This document shows, in pieces, positions 1 to 8,914 of a stretch of 64,000 nucleotides of DNA. A program made the position numbers and the translations under genes. The first letter of the stretch is position 1. Every line of letters starts with the position of its first letter. The stretch is taken from assembly GCF_009847015.1 (NCBI RefSeq), contig NZ_WVEM01000009.1, forward strand, positions 62,001 through 126,000, in the 5' to 3' direction. The stretch is from Sunxiuqinia indica (GTDB lineage: Bacteria; Bacteroidota; Bacteroidia; Bacteroidales; Prolixibacteraceae). Under the pieces are notes generated by a model that ran no database searches, was not told the origin of the DNA, and was given only the letters and a program-made list of their open reading frames with translations.

Positions 1-1433
1 TTTCGAAGGACATAAAGCAATTGCTTCTCATCTTCCGACTCTAACTGTTTAATCAAGTTTCCAATAATCGATTCCGGAGATACCGTTTTCTTGTTTTTCT
101 CATCAATCCGGTCATTTGAACTGATTATTAACTTGAATGATTTGATGTATTCCTTTCGAACCTGCAAGGCAAAATATCCCCAAACGAACAGCAGCCCAAT
201 AATCATTAAGCTTATAAAGTTGGTCGACAAATCCAGACCATTTACTAAAAAAATCAGAATCAATCCACCAATACCTGTCGCGGCACTGTCGACAAAAACA
301 TCGATAAATGATTTTGTTTTGTTTTTAAACTCAACCGGAATCGGCAAAGCCAGCAATTCAGTAGCCGATTTGTTGATCGATTGTTTCAGGCTTCCATCAC
401 TCATTTTAATAAAAACAGCGGCTCCTAGTATCGGAAAAAACAAGGTGCAGACAGCTCCTAACAGAATGGCTGCAGGTAGTATTAATAATGACGTGCCAAC
501 GCCAAACACACCAACTACCCGGCGGGTTATAAAAAGCTGAATGAATAAAGACAACAAGTTGAAATTGGAAAACCAGAAGCCAAAAAACGACGTTAGCTGA
601 TCGGGATCGGAAATGGCCACGGAAGCGATTGCACTAAACTGATAATCGACAAGTTTGGCAACAATCACGCTGACTGCAATAATACCGGCCAGAAAAGAAA
701 GGTGTCTGGATTTTAAGATGATCTGTATTGGGTTGGAAGCCAGGTTTGACTCCGGTATCTTTTGGAATTTATTCCTTTGCTGGTCGGCGTTTTTATCTTT
801 CCAGATGGCCTTGGTGACCCAATAAGTAGGCAGCAGAACCAACATACTCATAAAGATGAGATTCTCGCTCCCAATCACTGGCGCAAGAATAGATGTGAGG
901 TAACCACCAAAAATACCGCCGGCAATAGCTCCTGCTCCGATAAAGCCAAATACTCGTTTTGCCTCCCGCGGATTAAATACCATATTGGCCAGTACCCAAA
1001 ACTGAGAAGAGGTGACAACAGCAAAAATGGCAACCCATACATAAAAAAGAAACAGAACCGTTTGAACGAAGAAATTCAAACGTAGCAACACCCCAAAAAC
1101 GAACAAGGTAACCACCGAGATGAGCAAAGTTCGAATCATGATCTTCTGAAACGGAAAGCGAGAAAAGAGTCGGGAGAACATCCACGAGACCCCGATGGCT
1201 AAAACAGCAAGAACGATAAAAGCAACTGGTAAAAATTCGAACCCAAAAGACGATAAAAACAACGAATTAACAATTGGTTTTACAATCAGTAAGGTTGAAA
1301 TGATCAGAAAAATATTCAACTGCATCAAAAGCACACGTCGGTACTCTCCAATGCGAATATCAAAAGACTTATTCAGAAAATATTGAAAAGCCTCTTGAAA
1401 AACATTCCGAATTGAGCTGTCAAAATTTTTCAT
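1..1433 (-). CDS. NTT/TLC-family (ATP/ADP translocase-like) MFS transporter, 3' end cut off by window edge
   Basis: A continuous minus-strand frame begins at ATG 1433 and is still open at base 1, giving about 477 residues. It starts MKNFDSSIRNVFQEAF and is followed by closely spaced hydrophobic segments, about 12 in all, up to roughly residue 425, then a charged stretch. Sections such as FGFIGAGAIAGGIFGGYL and SSQFWVLANMVF resemble the TLC (Npt1/Npt2) nucleotide transporter superfamily. In Bacteroidota these proteins often carry HEAT repeats after the membrane part, and the charged tail near the left edge could be the start of such a domain, but this cannot be confirmed here. It lies 33 bases downstream of the serine hydrolase lipoprotein on the same strand, so the two are probably cotranscribed. 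The substrate is unknown; free-living Bacteroidota homologues need not exchange ATP for ADP. A general MFS permease is the alternative. Confidence 0.7.
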   Translation of the reverse strand, partial: MKNFDSSIRNVFQEAFQYFLNKSFDIRIGEYRRVLLMQLNIFLIISTLLIVKPIVNSLFLSSFGFEFLPVAFIVLAVLAIGVSWMFSRLFSRFPFQKIMIRTLLISVVTLFVFGVLLRLNFFVQTVLFLFYVWVAIFAVVTSSQFWVLANMVFNPREAKRVFGFIGAGAIAGGIFGGYLTSILAPVIGSENLIFMSMLVLLPTYWVTKAIWKDKNADQQRNKFQKIPESNLASNPIQIILKSRHLSFLAGIIAVSVIVAKLVDYQFSAIASVAISDPDQLTSFFGFWFSNFNLLSLFIQLFITRRVVGVFGVGTSLLILPAAILLGAVCTLFFPILGAAVFIKMSDGSLKQSINKSATELLALPIPVEFKNKTKSFIDVFVDSAATGIGGLILIFLVNGLDLSTNFISLMIIGLLFVWGYFALQVRKEYIKSFKLIISSNDRIDEKNKKTVSPESIIGNLIKQLESEDEKQLLYVLR

Positions 1434-1466
1434 TCTGTCTATCCAACGATTGCCGGGTTAATTCGT

Positions 1467-2399
1467 TTATTTATATTTATCCAATACCTCTTCGACGGTA
1501 TAAACCAACTGACGCAATATTCGTTCACCGTCATCGTCCTGCAGCAAGCCAACCAAAATAAACCGATCTTCTTTTCCCCACACCAATATTGAATCGGCAT
1601 GATAATTTTTCCAGGTTCCCGATTTGCGAAAAAGCGTAGCATTCGGCCGGACTTTTTCAATGGTGTTTACAAATTTATGATGAAGTTCCGGATCGATCAG
1701 CATATCGAGCATCTGTTTTGAACGATCAAAACTGACCAGCTTACCTTGAATGAGTAAATAATAATACCGGCAAACCTGGTCGGCCGTTGCCGCATGGCTA
1801 ATCCCCTTGATAGGCTCAGGATATCGTGCGCCGGTTTTAGCATAGCGTTTGCCCACCCATAAGCCTCCACCATTTTCTTGATCGTACAATTTGTAATCGG
1901 GGTCAGTAACTACGCTTTCTATTTTCTCGTAGCCCAGCAAATCAATTAAGCGAGTGGTGGCCGCATTATCCGAAAGACAAATCATGCGTCTCATATCCTC
2001 CAGTATCGCGGGCGTTTCTTCCAGCTCCCTCTTTTCCAAAGCATCAGAGACAGACAATAAAACAGCGATTTTGGGCAAACTAGCTGCATACATAATACTA
2101 TTGCCATTCACACTTGCAAACCGGACATTATTAATGTCACGCAAATCCACCAACCCAACAGCCATCTTTTTTGAATCGACCAGTCTGCTCCATTTTACAT
2201 TCTTTTTAATCTCAGCATCCAAGGTATTTTGCAATTCAAAACTATGGAGCTCCTGCAACGGCTTCAGCTCCATTACATCGGTTGAAATAGGAAGTGTCAA
2301 CCCCTCGTTTGAAACAGCTTCGGTTTTCGGTTGCTCCTGGGCACAACTAATCATTAAAGTGCCCATTATAAAAAAGACAAGAAAAAAACTTGCTCTCAT
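1467..2399 (-). CDS. Class A beta-lactamase-like serine hydrolase lipoprotein
   Basis: The 310-residue protein has a lipoprotein signal with the lipobox cysteine at residue 19 (LMISC), so it should be anchored in the envelope. It keeps the three active-site elements of the penicillin-recognising serine enzymes in order: SLPK (SxxK, nucleophile serine), SDN in CLSDNAATTRLI, and a KSG triad (the KTG position) near the C-terminus. This matches the Beta-lactamase2 (class A-like) family. I do not see a clear omega-loop ExxN, so a true resistance enzyme is less likely than a DD-peptidase-like or unknown serine hydrolase. It is the upstream gene of a probable two-gene unit with the NTT-type transporter. 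Confidence 0.75.
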   Translation of the reverse strand: MRASFFLVFFIMGTLMISCAQEQPKTEAVSNEGLTLPISTDVMELKPLQELHSFELQNTLDAEIKKNVKWSRLVDSKKMAVGLVDLRDINNVRFASVNGNSIMYAASLPKIAVLLSVSDALEKRELEETPAILEDMRRMICLSDNAATTRLIDLLGYEKIESVVTDPDYKLYDQENGGGLWVGKRYAKTGARYPEPIKGISHAATADQVCRYYYLLIQGKLVSFDRSKQMLDMLIDPELHHKFVNTIEKVRPNATLFRKSGTWKNYHADSILVWGKEDRFILVGLLQDDDGERILRQLVYTVEEVLDKYK

Positions 2400-2713
2400 G
2401 GATTCAATTTCTATTAAAGTTCTAATTTTTATTTTACTAATTGGCCATCCTCCAAAAATAACCGACTACTTATCTTGCAATTATGTCGAATAACGAACCC
2501 TATTCCATTCCATTATTTGCGGTCAAATGTAACAACAATTTTGACCCATTATTCAATTTGCATGCTTTTCTGAAATCAATTCTTACCACTGATTATGTGC
2601 AACTTATAAACACACTCAAGCAACAAACACGAAATTTTTACCTAATAATTGTTAACGGGGTATCTTAAATTAGTTCTTTTCCTACTTTCGTTTGAATATT
2701 AGTAAATAAAAGT
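2400..2713. other. AT-rich intergenic region between divergent genes
   Basis: This stretch separates the serine hydrolase (leftward) and the esterase (rightward) and must hold both promoters. The only element I can point to is TACTTTCG at 2683-2690, one mismatch from the Bacteroidetes -7 box TAnnTTTG and 24 bases before the esterase start. No matching -33 TTTG is at the right distance. A 61-codon frame at 2483-2668 has no recognisable features. Confidence 0.4.
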
Positions 2714-3535
2714 ATGAACATAAGTAAGCTTCAAACACTATTTCTGCTACTCATTTCTTTAAACTTTAGCTTTCGTACACTGATCGCCCAAAATTCAGCG
2801 GTAAAAGCAAATTACAACTACCTGACTTACTTACCTGAAAACTATGATAGTCTAAATCACAAACTGTTCCCTGTCATCTTCTACCTGCACGGTCGTTCTG
2901 TTTCAGGGACCGATATTCAACAAATTAAAACCTATGGGCTCCCGTATTTTCTTGATAAAGGCAAAAAGCTCGATTTCATAGTCGTTGCACCACAGTGCCC
3001 CTGGGGGAAGAATTGGGCCAGCGACAATTGGTTCGATACGGTTTACGCTGAAATCAATGCAAAATACCGGATCGATTCGAGCCGGATTTACCTAACAGGC
3101 ATGAGCCTTGGTGGCTTTGGCACCTGGGAACTGGCCAACCGCTATCCGAATCGCTTTGCAGCAATCGCTCCCTTGTGCGGAGGAGGAAAAGATGAATGGG
3201 CTGAGAACTTGTCCCACATTCCAATTTGGGTTTTCCATGGTGCGCAAGACAAATTGGTTCCGGTACTTCGGTCAGATCGTATGGTAAAAGCTCTTCAAGC
3301 GTACGATTCGCCGATAAGCTATAATCGTTTTCCGGACAAAGGGCACAATCTTCATCGTATCTATAATGATGATCGGTTATACGAATGGTTTAGTCATTTT
3401 ACCTTGCGTCCCAAAAAAACAGAGGGCGATCAATTACATGAAATTGATCGCATCCATCTGGCTGAGCTCAATTCGACAAAACCCCAAACAGATGAACTCA
3501 AGAAGCATCAAATTTTTCAATATAAGACCTTTTAG
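2714..3535 (+). CDS. Secreted alpha/beta-hydrolase (esterase/PHB-depolymerase-like, COG4099 type)
   Basis: The 273-residue protein has a Sec signal peptide ending near LIAQ (about residue 25). The alpha/beta-hydrolase triad is visible: nucleophile serine in GMSLGGFGTWELA, acid in HGAQDKLVPV and histidine in DKGHNLHRI. The oxyanion region FYLHGRSVSG comes earlier. This arrangement is typical of the predicted peptidase/esterase group COG4099 and of carbohydrate esterases of Bacteroidota. The substrate is not predictable from the sequence. It is followed 65 bases later by a lipid kinase on the same strand, with no terminator apparent between them. Confidence 0.8.
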   Translation: MNISKLQTLFLLLISLNFSFRTLIAQNSAVKANYNYLTYLPENYDSLNHKLFPVIFYLHGRSVSGTDIQQIKTYGLPYFLDKGKKLDFIVVAPQCPWGKNWASDNWFDTVYAEINAKYRIDSSRIYLTGMSLGGFGTWELANRYPNRFAAIAPLCGGGKDEWAENLSHIPIWVFHGAQDKLVPVLRSDRMVKALQAYDSPISYNRFPDKGHNLHRIYNDDRLYEWFSHFTLRPKKTEGDQLHEIDRIHLAELNSTKPQTDELKKHQIFQYKTF

Positions 3536-3600
3536 GATCAGTTTAGATCATTGAATTAATTGCTTAATTTGGCACTCCTATAGCAATAAGACTGATTTAG

Positions 3601-4488
3601 ATGCCAACCGATAGACCAAATATTCTATTCATCATTAACCCACGTGCGGGTAAAGGAAAAACCAAACGCCTAATCCGTCAATTGGAGTTGTATAAGGACA
3701 AAGTTGCTTTCCGGTTAAGCGAATACCCCAGGCATAGCCTTGAGATTGTCCGCGAAGAGCTCAACAATTACGATGTGTTTGTTGCCGTTGGCGGAGACGG
3801 GACCGTGAACGAAGTGGCCTCAGCCTTAGTCGATACCGACAAAAAGCTGGCGGTGTATCCCTCCGGATCGGGTAACGGCTTTGCCCGTGAGTTTGGCTAC
3901 AAGAAAAACCTGAAACAATTGGTGCAAGCCATTGAGAGTGGGCGAACTCGTCCAACCGATGTCAATCGGGTAAATGGGTTAATCAGCGTTCACATTACGG
4001 GAGTTGGGTATGATGCCGCGGTAGCCCACGATTTCACCAAACTAAAAGGTCGCGGATTTTGGAACTACTTCATCAGTACCGTCCGGGTGTTTTTTAGCTA
4101 CCGTTCTGTGCAGGCAACCATTCATCTGGAGAAAGAAACCATTGCCGGTCATTATTTCATTATCGATATCGCCAATTCAGCTCAATATGGCTACGGAGCA
4201 AGAATGGCTCCGATGGCAGATCCAACCGATGGACAATTCGACCTTGTTTTAGTGAAACCTCTTTATTGGTTCGAGTTTCCTTATTTTGCCTTCAAACTAT
4301 TTACCGGGCAGCTGAAGAACAACAGAAAAATTCAGTATATCCCCTGCCAATCGCCAGTAACCATTGTCACCCCCGAAAATAAATTCCACATCGACGGAGA
4401 AGCTGTTCAGCTAAGCAGTCCGCTACAAATCGAGGTTCAGCACGGGGTGCTAAATGTGATTAATACCGGAAAGCTTAAAAGCAAGTGA
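3601..4488 (+). CDS. Diacylglycerol/lipid kinase family protein (YegS/DgkB-like)
   Basis: At 295 residues this is the normal length for the DAGK_cat family. It shows the N-terminal NPRAGKGKTKRL segment, the nucleotide-binding GGDGTVNEVA motif at about residue 63, the PSGSGNGFAREF motif at about residue 88 and a C-terminal domain with a FHIDGE element. The family phosphorylates lipid substrates such as diacylglycerol at the cytoplasmic face of the membrane; which lipid is used here cannot be told. The ATG at 3601 directly precedes the conserved domain. The TGA stop overlaps a GTG by four bases (GTGA), the start of a short frame that enters the 21-bp repeat array downstream. Confidence 0.88.
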   Translation: MPTDRPNILFIINPRAGKGKTKRLIRQLELYKDKVAFRLSEYPRHSLEIVREELNNYDVFVAVGGDGTVNEVASALVDTDKKLAVYPSGSGNGFAREFGYKKNLKQLVQAIESGRTRPTDVNRVNGLISVHITGVGYDAAVAHDFTKLKGRGFWNYFISTVRVFFSYRSVQATIHLEKETIAGHYFIIDIANSAQYGYGARMAPMADPTDGQFDLVLVKPLYWFEFPYFAFKLFTGQLKNNRKIQYIPCQSPVTIVTPENKFHIDGEAVQLSSPLQIEVQHGVLNVINTGKLKSK

Positions 4489-4586
4489 GCAGTCAGTTAC
4501 TTCAGCAAACGCTCCATCATATCTCCCGCTTGCTCTGCCTCGTAAAACCGTATTGCAGCATAATGGAGCAATTACTCCACCCCTTC

Positions 4587-4817
4587 AAAAGACAAAGAAT
4601 AATCGTGCTGACCGATGGAATTATCTCTATTCCTTATGGAATAGTCTTGCTGACCGATGGAATTATAGATATTTTCGAACGCAGAATCATTATTCCATAG
4701 GAAATATCTATGATTCCACAGAGAATTGTTTTGCTGTCCTTTGGAATAGGTCTTCAGCAACAGGAAATTGCTTTGCTGCGCTATGGAATTGCCTTGCTGG
4801 GCTATGGAACAGGAGCT
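4587..4817. repeat. 21-bp imperfect tandem repeat array (11 units, no indels)
   Basis: Between the lipid kinase and typA the sequence can be cut into eleven consecutive 21-base units with no insertions or deletions, starting at 4587, 4608, 4629 and so on to 4797. Typical units contain GCTATGGAATT or ACCGATGGAATT and end TTG. Some units instead begin ATTCC, making local palindromes such as ATTCCTTATGGAAT. The period is seven codons. In the frame of a GTG overlapping the kinase stop it encodes heptads of the type L-x-Y/D-G-I-x-x (for example LTDGIIS, LRYGIAL), broken by one TAG at 4698-4700. Other frames are also open. Whether this is a decayed gene or a non-coding minisatellite is unresolved. 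The rest of 4489-5045 holds nothing else I can identify. Confidence 0.8.
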
Positions 4818-5045
4818 ATTCCTAAGTACCCAAAAGCTTAGCCCCTTTGCTGTACGGGGATTCAGCAAAACATCGTATTCAATCGCTATTCCGAAGAGCC
4901 TGAAGACTGAACAGAAGACGTTTATTGAACCACCCGGATGAAAAATAAGTTGCCGAAATTGTTTTTCTGCAAACTAATTCCACCACAGCTTGTTAAGTTA
5001 CCGTCAACAAATTAGAAGAATATGCAGGAGCAATTGAAATAAGAC

Positions 5046-5053
5046 TATCTTTG
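5046..5053 (+). promoter_or_regulatory. -7 promoter box of typA
   Basis: TATCTTTG matches the Bacteroidetes -7 consensus TAnnTTTG, 21 bases ahead of ATG 5075. No good -33 TTTG is seen upstream. The box covers the alternative TTG start at 5051, which argues that translation begins at 5075. Confidence 0.5.
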
Positions 5054-5074
5054 CGCCTCAATTTTGAAGAACAT

Positions 5075-6877
5075 ATGCAGAAGATTAGAAACATCGCGAT
5101 TATTGCGCACGTTGACCACGGCAAGACAACCCTGGTTGATAAAATGATATATCATTGTAATGTGATGAAAGATCACGAGAAAAAGCAAGAGCTTATTCTT
5201 GACAACAATGACCTTGAAAGGGAACGGGGAATTACGATCCTGGCCAAAAACGTTGCCGTTGATTATCATGATATCAAGATTAACATTATTGATACTCCTG
5301 GTCACTCCGACTTTGGTGGTGAAGTAGAACGAGTACTCAACATGGCTGATGGCGTGCTATTGCTGGCCGATGCCTTCGAAGGCACCATGCCTCAAACCCG
5401 CTTTGTACTGTCAAAAGCACTGGCGTTGGGGTTAAAACCTATTGTTGTTATAAACAAAGTAGATAAACCAAACTGTCGTCCTGAAGAAGTGCACGAGCAA
5501 GTGTTCGATCTCATGTTTAGTCTGGATGCCACCGAAGAACAGTTGGACTTCCCAACCATTTACGGCTCGGCAAAAGAAGGCTGGATGACCGATGATCTGA
5601 AAAATAAAACTGACAATATTGGCCCATTACTGGATGCCATTATCGAGCATATTCCGGAACGTGAACCAAACCCGGGTACTCCTCAAATGCTGATTACATC
5701 GCTGGATTATTCATCTTACGTTGGACGTATTGCCATTGGGCGTGTTCATCGTGGCGAATTGAAAGAAGGCATGCAAGTGGCTTTGGCGAAACGCGATGGC
5801 TCGGTAAAACGAACTAAAATTAAGGAATTACATACCTTCACCGGACTGGGCCGTATTAAAGTTGATCACGTGGTCAATGGCGATATTTGTGCCTTGGTAG
5901 GTATCGAAGGATTCGACATTGGCGACTCAGTTTGCGACCTGGAATCTCCGGAACCAATTGACCCCATTGCGATCGACGAGCCAACCATGAGCATGGTATT
6001 TACCAACAACGATTCTCCGTTCTTCGGACGTGAAGGTAAATTTGTAACCTCGCGCCACCTGCACGATCGTTTGTACAAAGAGCTGGAAAAAAACCTGGCC
6101 CTGCGTGTTGAAAAAGGCGAATCGGCCGATGTATTTACCGTATACGGACGTGGTGTGCTGCACTTGTCGGTACTGATTGAAACCATGCGTCGTGAAGGTT
6201 ACGAGTTGCAGGTTGGTCAGCCTCAGGTGTTGTACAAACAAATTGGCGGCATCAAATGCGAGCCGATTGAAGAAATGCATGTGGATGTAAGCGACGAGTT
6301 TTCGGGTAAAGTGGTAGAGTTGGTTACTGCCCGCAAAGGCGAAATGCAAAATATGGAGCGCAAAGGCGACCGCATTCACCTGGAATTCTTGATTCCGTCG
6401 CGTGGAATCATCGGTTTGCGTACCAACATGCTGACTGCAACTGCCGGCGAAGCTGTAATGACGCACCGTTTCGTTGAATACCAACCGCTAAAAGGCGTTA
6501 TTGAAGGCCGCAAAAACGGTTCGTTGATTGCCAAAGAACCCGGAACAACCTTTGCCTACGCGCTGAATAAATTACAGGATCGCGGACGCTTTTTCATTCC
6601 TCCGGGCGATGAGGTTTACGAAGGAATGGTGATTGGTGAAAATACGCGAGGCGATGACTTGACCATCAATGTCACTCAATCGAAAAAGTTAACCAACATG
6701 CGTGCCTCCGGCTCGGATGATAAAACCAAGTTGGCACCACCCATTCGTTTTAGCCTGGAAGAAGCGCTGGAATACATTGGCCCTGACGAATATTTGGAAG
6801 TAACGCCAAAATCGTTCCGCATGCGAAAAATTTTATTGCGCGAAGCAGAACGTAAACGTGGGGTAAAGATTAATTAG
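5075..6877 (+). CDS. typA: Translational GTPase TypA/BipA
   Basis: The protein is 600 residues from ATG 5075, the normal length for BipA/TypA. The GTPase motifs are all present: G1 AHVDHGKTT, switch I RGITI, G3 DTPGHSDFGGEVERVL, G4 NKVD and the SAK of G5. They are followed by the EF-G-like domains and a BipA C-terminal domain (GRFFIPPGDEVYEGMVIGE region). TypA is a ribosome-associated GTPase involved in 50S assembly and growth under stress or cold. A frame beginning at TTG 5051 adds eight residues, but that TTG sits in the -7 box, so the ATG is preferred. A strong hairpin terminator follows the stop by about 23 bases, so it is probably monocistronic. Confidence 0.97.
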   Translation: MQKIRNIAIIAHVDHGKTTLVDKMIYHCNVMKDHEKKQELILDNNDLERERGITILAKNVAVDYHDIKINIIDTPGHSDFGGEVERVLNMADGVLLLADAFEGTMPQTRFVLSKALALGLKPIVVINKVDKPNCRPEEVHEQVFDLMFSLDATEEQLDFPTIYGSAKEGWMTDDLKNKTDNIGPLLDAIIEHIPEREPNPGTPQMLITSLDYSSYVGRIAIGRVHRGELKEGMQVALAKRDGSVKRTKIKELHTFTGLGRIKVDHVVNGDICALVGIEGFDIGDSVCDLESPEPIDPIAIDEPTMSMVFTNNDSPFFGREGKFVTSRHLHDRLYKELEKNLALRVEKGESADVFTVYGRGVLHLSVLIETMRREGYELQVGQPQVLYKQIGGIKCEPIEEMHVDVSDEFSGKVVELVTARKGEMQNMERKGDRIHLEFLIPSRGIIGLRTNMLTATAGEAVMTHRFVEYQPLKGVIEGRKNGSLIAKEPGTTFAYALNKLQDRGRFFIPPGDEVYEGMVIGENTRGDDLTINVTQSKKLTNMRASGSDDKTKLAPPIRFSLEEALEYIGPDEYLEVTPKSFRMRKILLREAERKRGVKIN

Positions 6878-6900
6878 TCGATTACAAATTACGATATCTA

Positions 6901-6937
6901 AAAAGCTCCGATCTCATGATGAGGTCGGAGCTTTTTT
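6901..6937 (+). terminator. Rho-independent terminator of typA
   Basis: A stem of about 16 pairs (AAAAGCTCCGA ... TCGGAGCTTTT) with a short ATGA-type loop is followed by a T run, just after the typA stop. Confidence 0.9.
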
Positions 6938-7044
6938 ATGACTTGTGTTTAATTTCTATTCAATTCAATTGGGTACATGATCAAATAGCCAAAATTCCAC
7001 CTCACCACTAAAATAGAGTTTCGATTTTGCTCATATCGGTATAA

Positions 7045-7086
7045 AAAGAAAACCCCGAACCTTAACGGAACGGGGTTTCTTTTTAT
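7045..7086 (-). terminator. Bidirectional-looking terminator of the POT transporter gene
   Basis: The arms AAAAAGAAAACCCCG and CGGGGTTTCTTTTT form a GC core flanked by A and T runs, so it can act on either strand. It lies 18 bases past the stop of the minus-strand transporter gene. Confidence 0.85.
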
Positions 7087-7103
7087 CGTGTAATGCGTTA
7101 CAA

Positions 7104-8636
7104 CTATTTAATTCCTTTCATCATTTTTTTCAACCAGGGAGAAAGGGCTAACAGTATTGCGGCAATAATTGCCGACTGGATGGCAATGAGCCAGAAAACC
7201 TGCACTTCCTGCCCCAGAGCAGACTCTAATTTTATTGAAATTGCTTTCATTTGCGAAGCAACAAAGTTTCCTGCCGCAAACGACCCCATCCAGACTCCCA
7301 TCATGGTAGAAACCAATTTGGGCGGCGAAAGCTTAGTAACCATCGACAAACCAATTGGTGATAAACAGAGCTCTCCAAATGTATGCAGCATGTATACAAA
7401 CACCAGCCAGAGCGGGCTCACCAGCAACACCGAACCATCTGCATTTCCTTGTGTTGACCGTGTATAGGCAAAGGCCATTACTACAAAGCCCAAGCTTAGT
7501 AAAGTCATTCCCCAGGCAAATTTCATTGGAGTATTTGGATTCAGTTTTTTCTTGTCCAATTTTAGCCACAATACACTAAAGAGTGGGGCAAATAAAACGA
7601 TAAAAATAGCATTGACACTTTGAAACCAGGTGGCCGGAATTTCCCAGCTGCCAATCATTCGTTGGGTATTATCGCGGGCGAAAACATTAAAGGTTGTTCC
7701 GGCCTGTTCAAATCCACTCCAGAAGAAAATATTGAAAACTGCCAAAATCAAAATCACGGCAATTCGGCTCCATTCGGTTTTTCCATTGGTTCCTTTTACA
7801 ATGCTCAATACCAAATAGACCAATCCTGAAACAGCTACAATCCGTATGATCCATGTTTGAAGCGAGGGTGCTATTGAGCTCCAGACAAGAATAAATCCGA
7901 AGATAAAGCCAACCATAACGACTACAAAAATCAAAATACCCATCCAATCCTTAACAGCGAGTCGGTTTCTGTCTGCTTTTACTTTTGGAGGCATACCAAT
8001 ATTTCCGAGCGTATGGCTGCGAATGAAGAACCAAATTGTACCCAGTAACATACCGGCACCGGCTGACATGAATCCATATTCCCATGCAATTTGTTCTCCC
8101 AAATAACCGGCAACCAGAGGAGCTAGAAATGCGCCAAGGTTTATTCCCATATAGAAAATGGTGAATCCACCGTCTTTTCGGGGGTCATTATTGTCATACA
8201 ATTCACCGACCATGGTGGAAATATTGGGTTTAAAGAATCCATTTCCAAGAATCAGAATACCAAGGCCAGAATAAAATATCGTTTGGCGAAACTCCATACT
8301 ACTTTCCATAGACATTGAGCTGAATGCCAGCAAAAACTGACCAATCGCCATGGTTAAACCGCCAATATATATTGTTTTACGTTGCCCTAAGACTTTGTCG
8401 GCCAACACCCCTCCAATGATTGGGGTAACATATACCAATCCGGTAAAAATACCGTAAATGGTAAATGCGTCGAGTTCGGCCATTTCAAACCCACCATTGG
8501 CAAATGTTGCTGTCAGAAATAACACCAACAATGCGCGCATACCATAATAACTGAATCGTTCCCACATTTCGGTGGCAAACAAAGAAGATAACCCAACAGG
8601 GTGTCCAAAAAAAGCAGTACTCTTGTCTTTAGCCAT
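7104..8636 (-). CDS. Proton-dependent oligopeptide transporter, POT/PTR2 family
   Basis: The 510-residue polytopic membrane protein begins with the POT signature: EMWERFSYYGMRALL holds the ExxER motif of helix 1, which takes part in proton coupling. The helix-4/5 region KPNISTMVGELY and the segment FTIFYMGINLGAFLAP match the PTR2 signatures. About 14 transmembrane helices are apparent, as in DtpT/DtpA-like di- and tripeptide importers. It imports small peptides across the inner membrane with protons. It is flanked by its own terminator and by a promoter box at 8665-8672, so it is likely a single-gene unit. Confidence 0.92.
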   Translation of the reverse strand: MAKDKSTAFFGHPVGLSSLFATEMWERFSYYGMRALLVLFLTATFANGGFEMAELDAFTIYGIFTGLVYVTPIIGGVLADKVLGQRKTIYIGGLTMAIGQFLLAFSSMSMESSMEFRQTIFYSGLGILILGNGFFKPNISTMVGELYDNNDPRKDGGFTIFYMGINLGAFLAPLVAGYLGEQIAWEYGFMSAGAGMLLGTIWFFIRSHTLGNIGMPPKVKADRNRLAVKDWMGILIFVVVMVGFIFGFILVWSSIAPSLQTWIIRIVAVSGLVYLVLSIVKGTNGKTEWSRIAVILILAVFNIFFWSGFEQAGTTFNVFARDNTQRMIGSWEIPATWFQSVNAIFIVLFAPLFSVLWLKLDKKKLNPNTPMKFAWGMTLLSLGFVVMAFAYTRSTQGNADGSVLLVSPLWLVFVYMLHTFGELCLSPIGLSMVTKLSPPKLVSTMMGVWMGSFAAGNFVASQMKAISIKLESALGQEVQVFWLIAIQSAIIAAILLALSPWLKKMMKGIK

Positions 8637-8664
8637 ATCTTTTTACTGTTTATATTGAAGAAAG

Positions 8665-8694
8665 CAAATATAAACATCTTTTTGCTCCTATAAA
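8665..8694 (-). promoter_or_regulatory. Promoter of the POT transporter gene
   Basis: On the minus strand TATATTTG (8665-8672) is a perfect TAnnTTTG -7 box. TTTA at 8691-8694, 18 bases upstream, is one mismatch from the -33 TTTG. The expected start of transcription is about 20 bases before the ATG. Confidence 0.5.
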
Positions 8695-8914
8695 TGGTGA
8701 AATGTCACCATTTAGAATTTAATTTCAATAAGAACGATTGTAAGTGAACAAGCTTTATTTTCGCAATGTTTTTGTATTTTAGAATCACTGTTGTCCGGGA
8801 AAAATAAAAATAGAATAGTTTAAGGGTTAGAGATCGCACTAGAGCGTCCGGGCTTTAGCCCATCATTTGAAATTTTAACCGGACACAAATGTTTTAGAAT
8901 GAAAATATCACGTT

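Noticed and set aside
2483-2668. 61-codon plus-strand frame between the serine hydrolase and esterase genes
   Set aside because: AT-rich, no signal, domain or ribosome-binding site, and it lies in a region that must hold two divergent promoters.
4587-4817. Possible CRISPR array
   Set aside because: Units are contiguous with no spacers, are only 21 bases and are divergent; no cas genes are in the window.
4572-4868. Minus-strand 98-codon frame through the 21-bp array
   Set aside because: Its repeated NSIAQQ-like peptides come directly from the DNA repeat; several frames on both strands are open for the same reason. It is described as a repeat, not a gene.
5051-5074. Upstream TTG start for typA
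   Set aside because: The TTG is part of the TATCTTTG promoter box, and homologous TypA proteins begin near ATG 5075.
8846-8884. Nested GTCCGG/CCGGAC and GGGC-GCCC inverted repeats upstream of nnr as a riboswitch
   Set aside because: Short arms that overlap each other and match no riboswitch class I recognise; noted only in the nnr entry.
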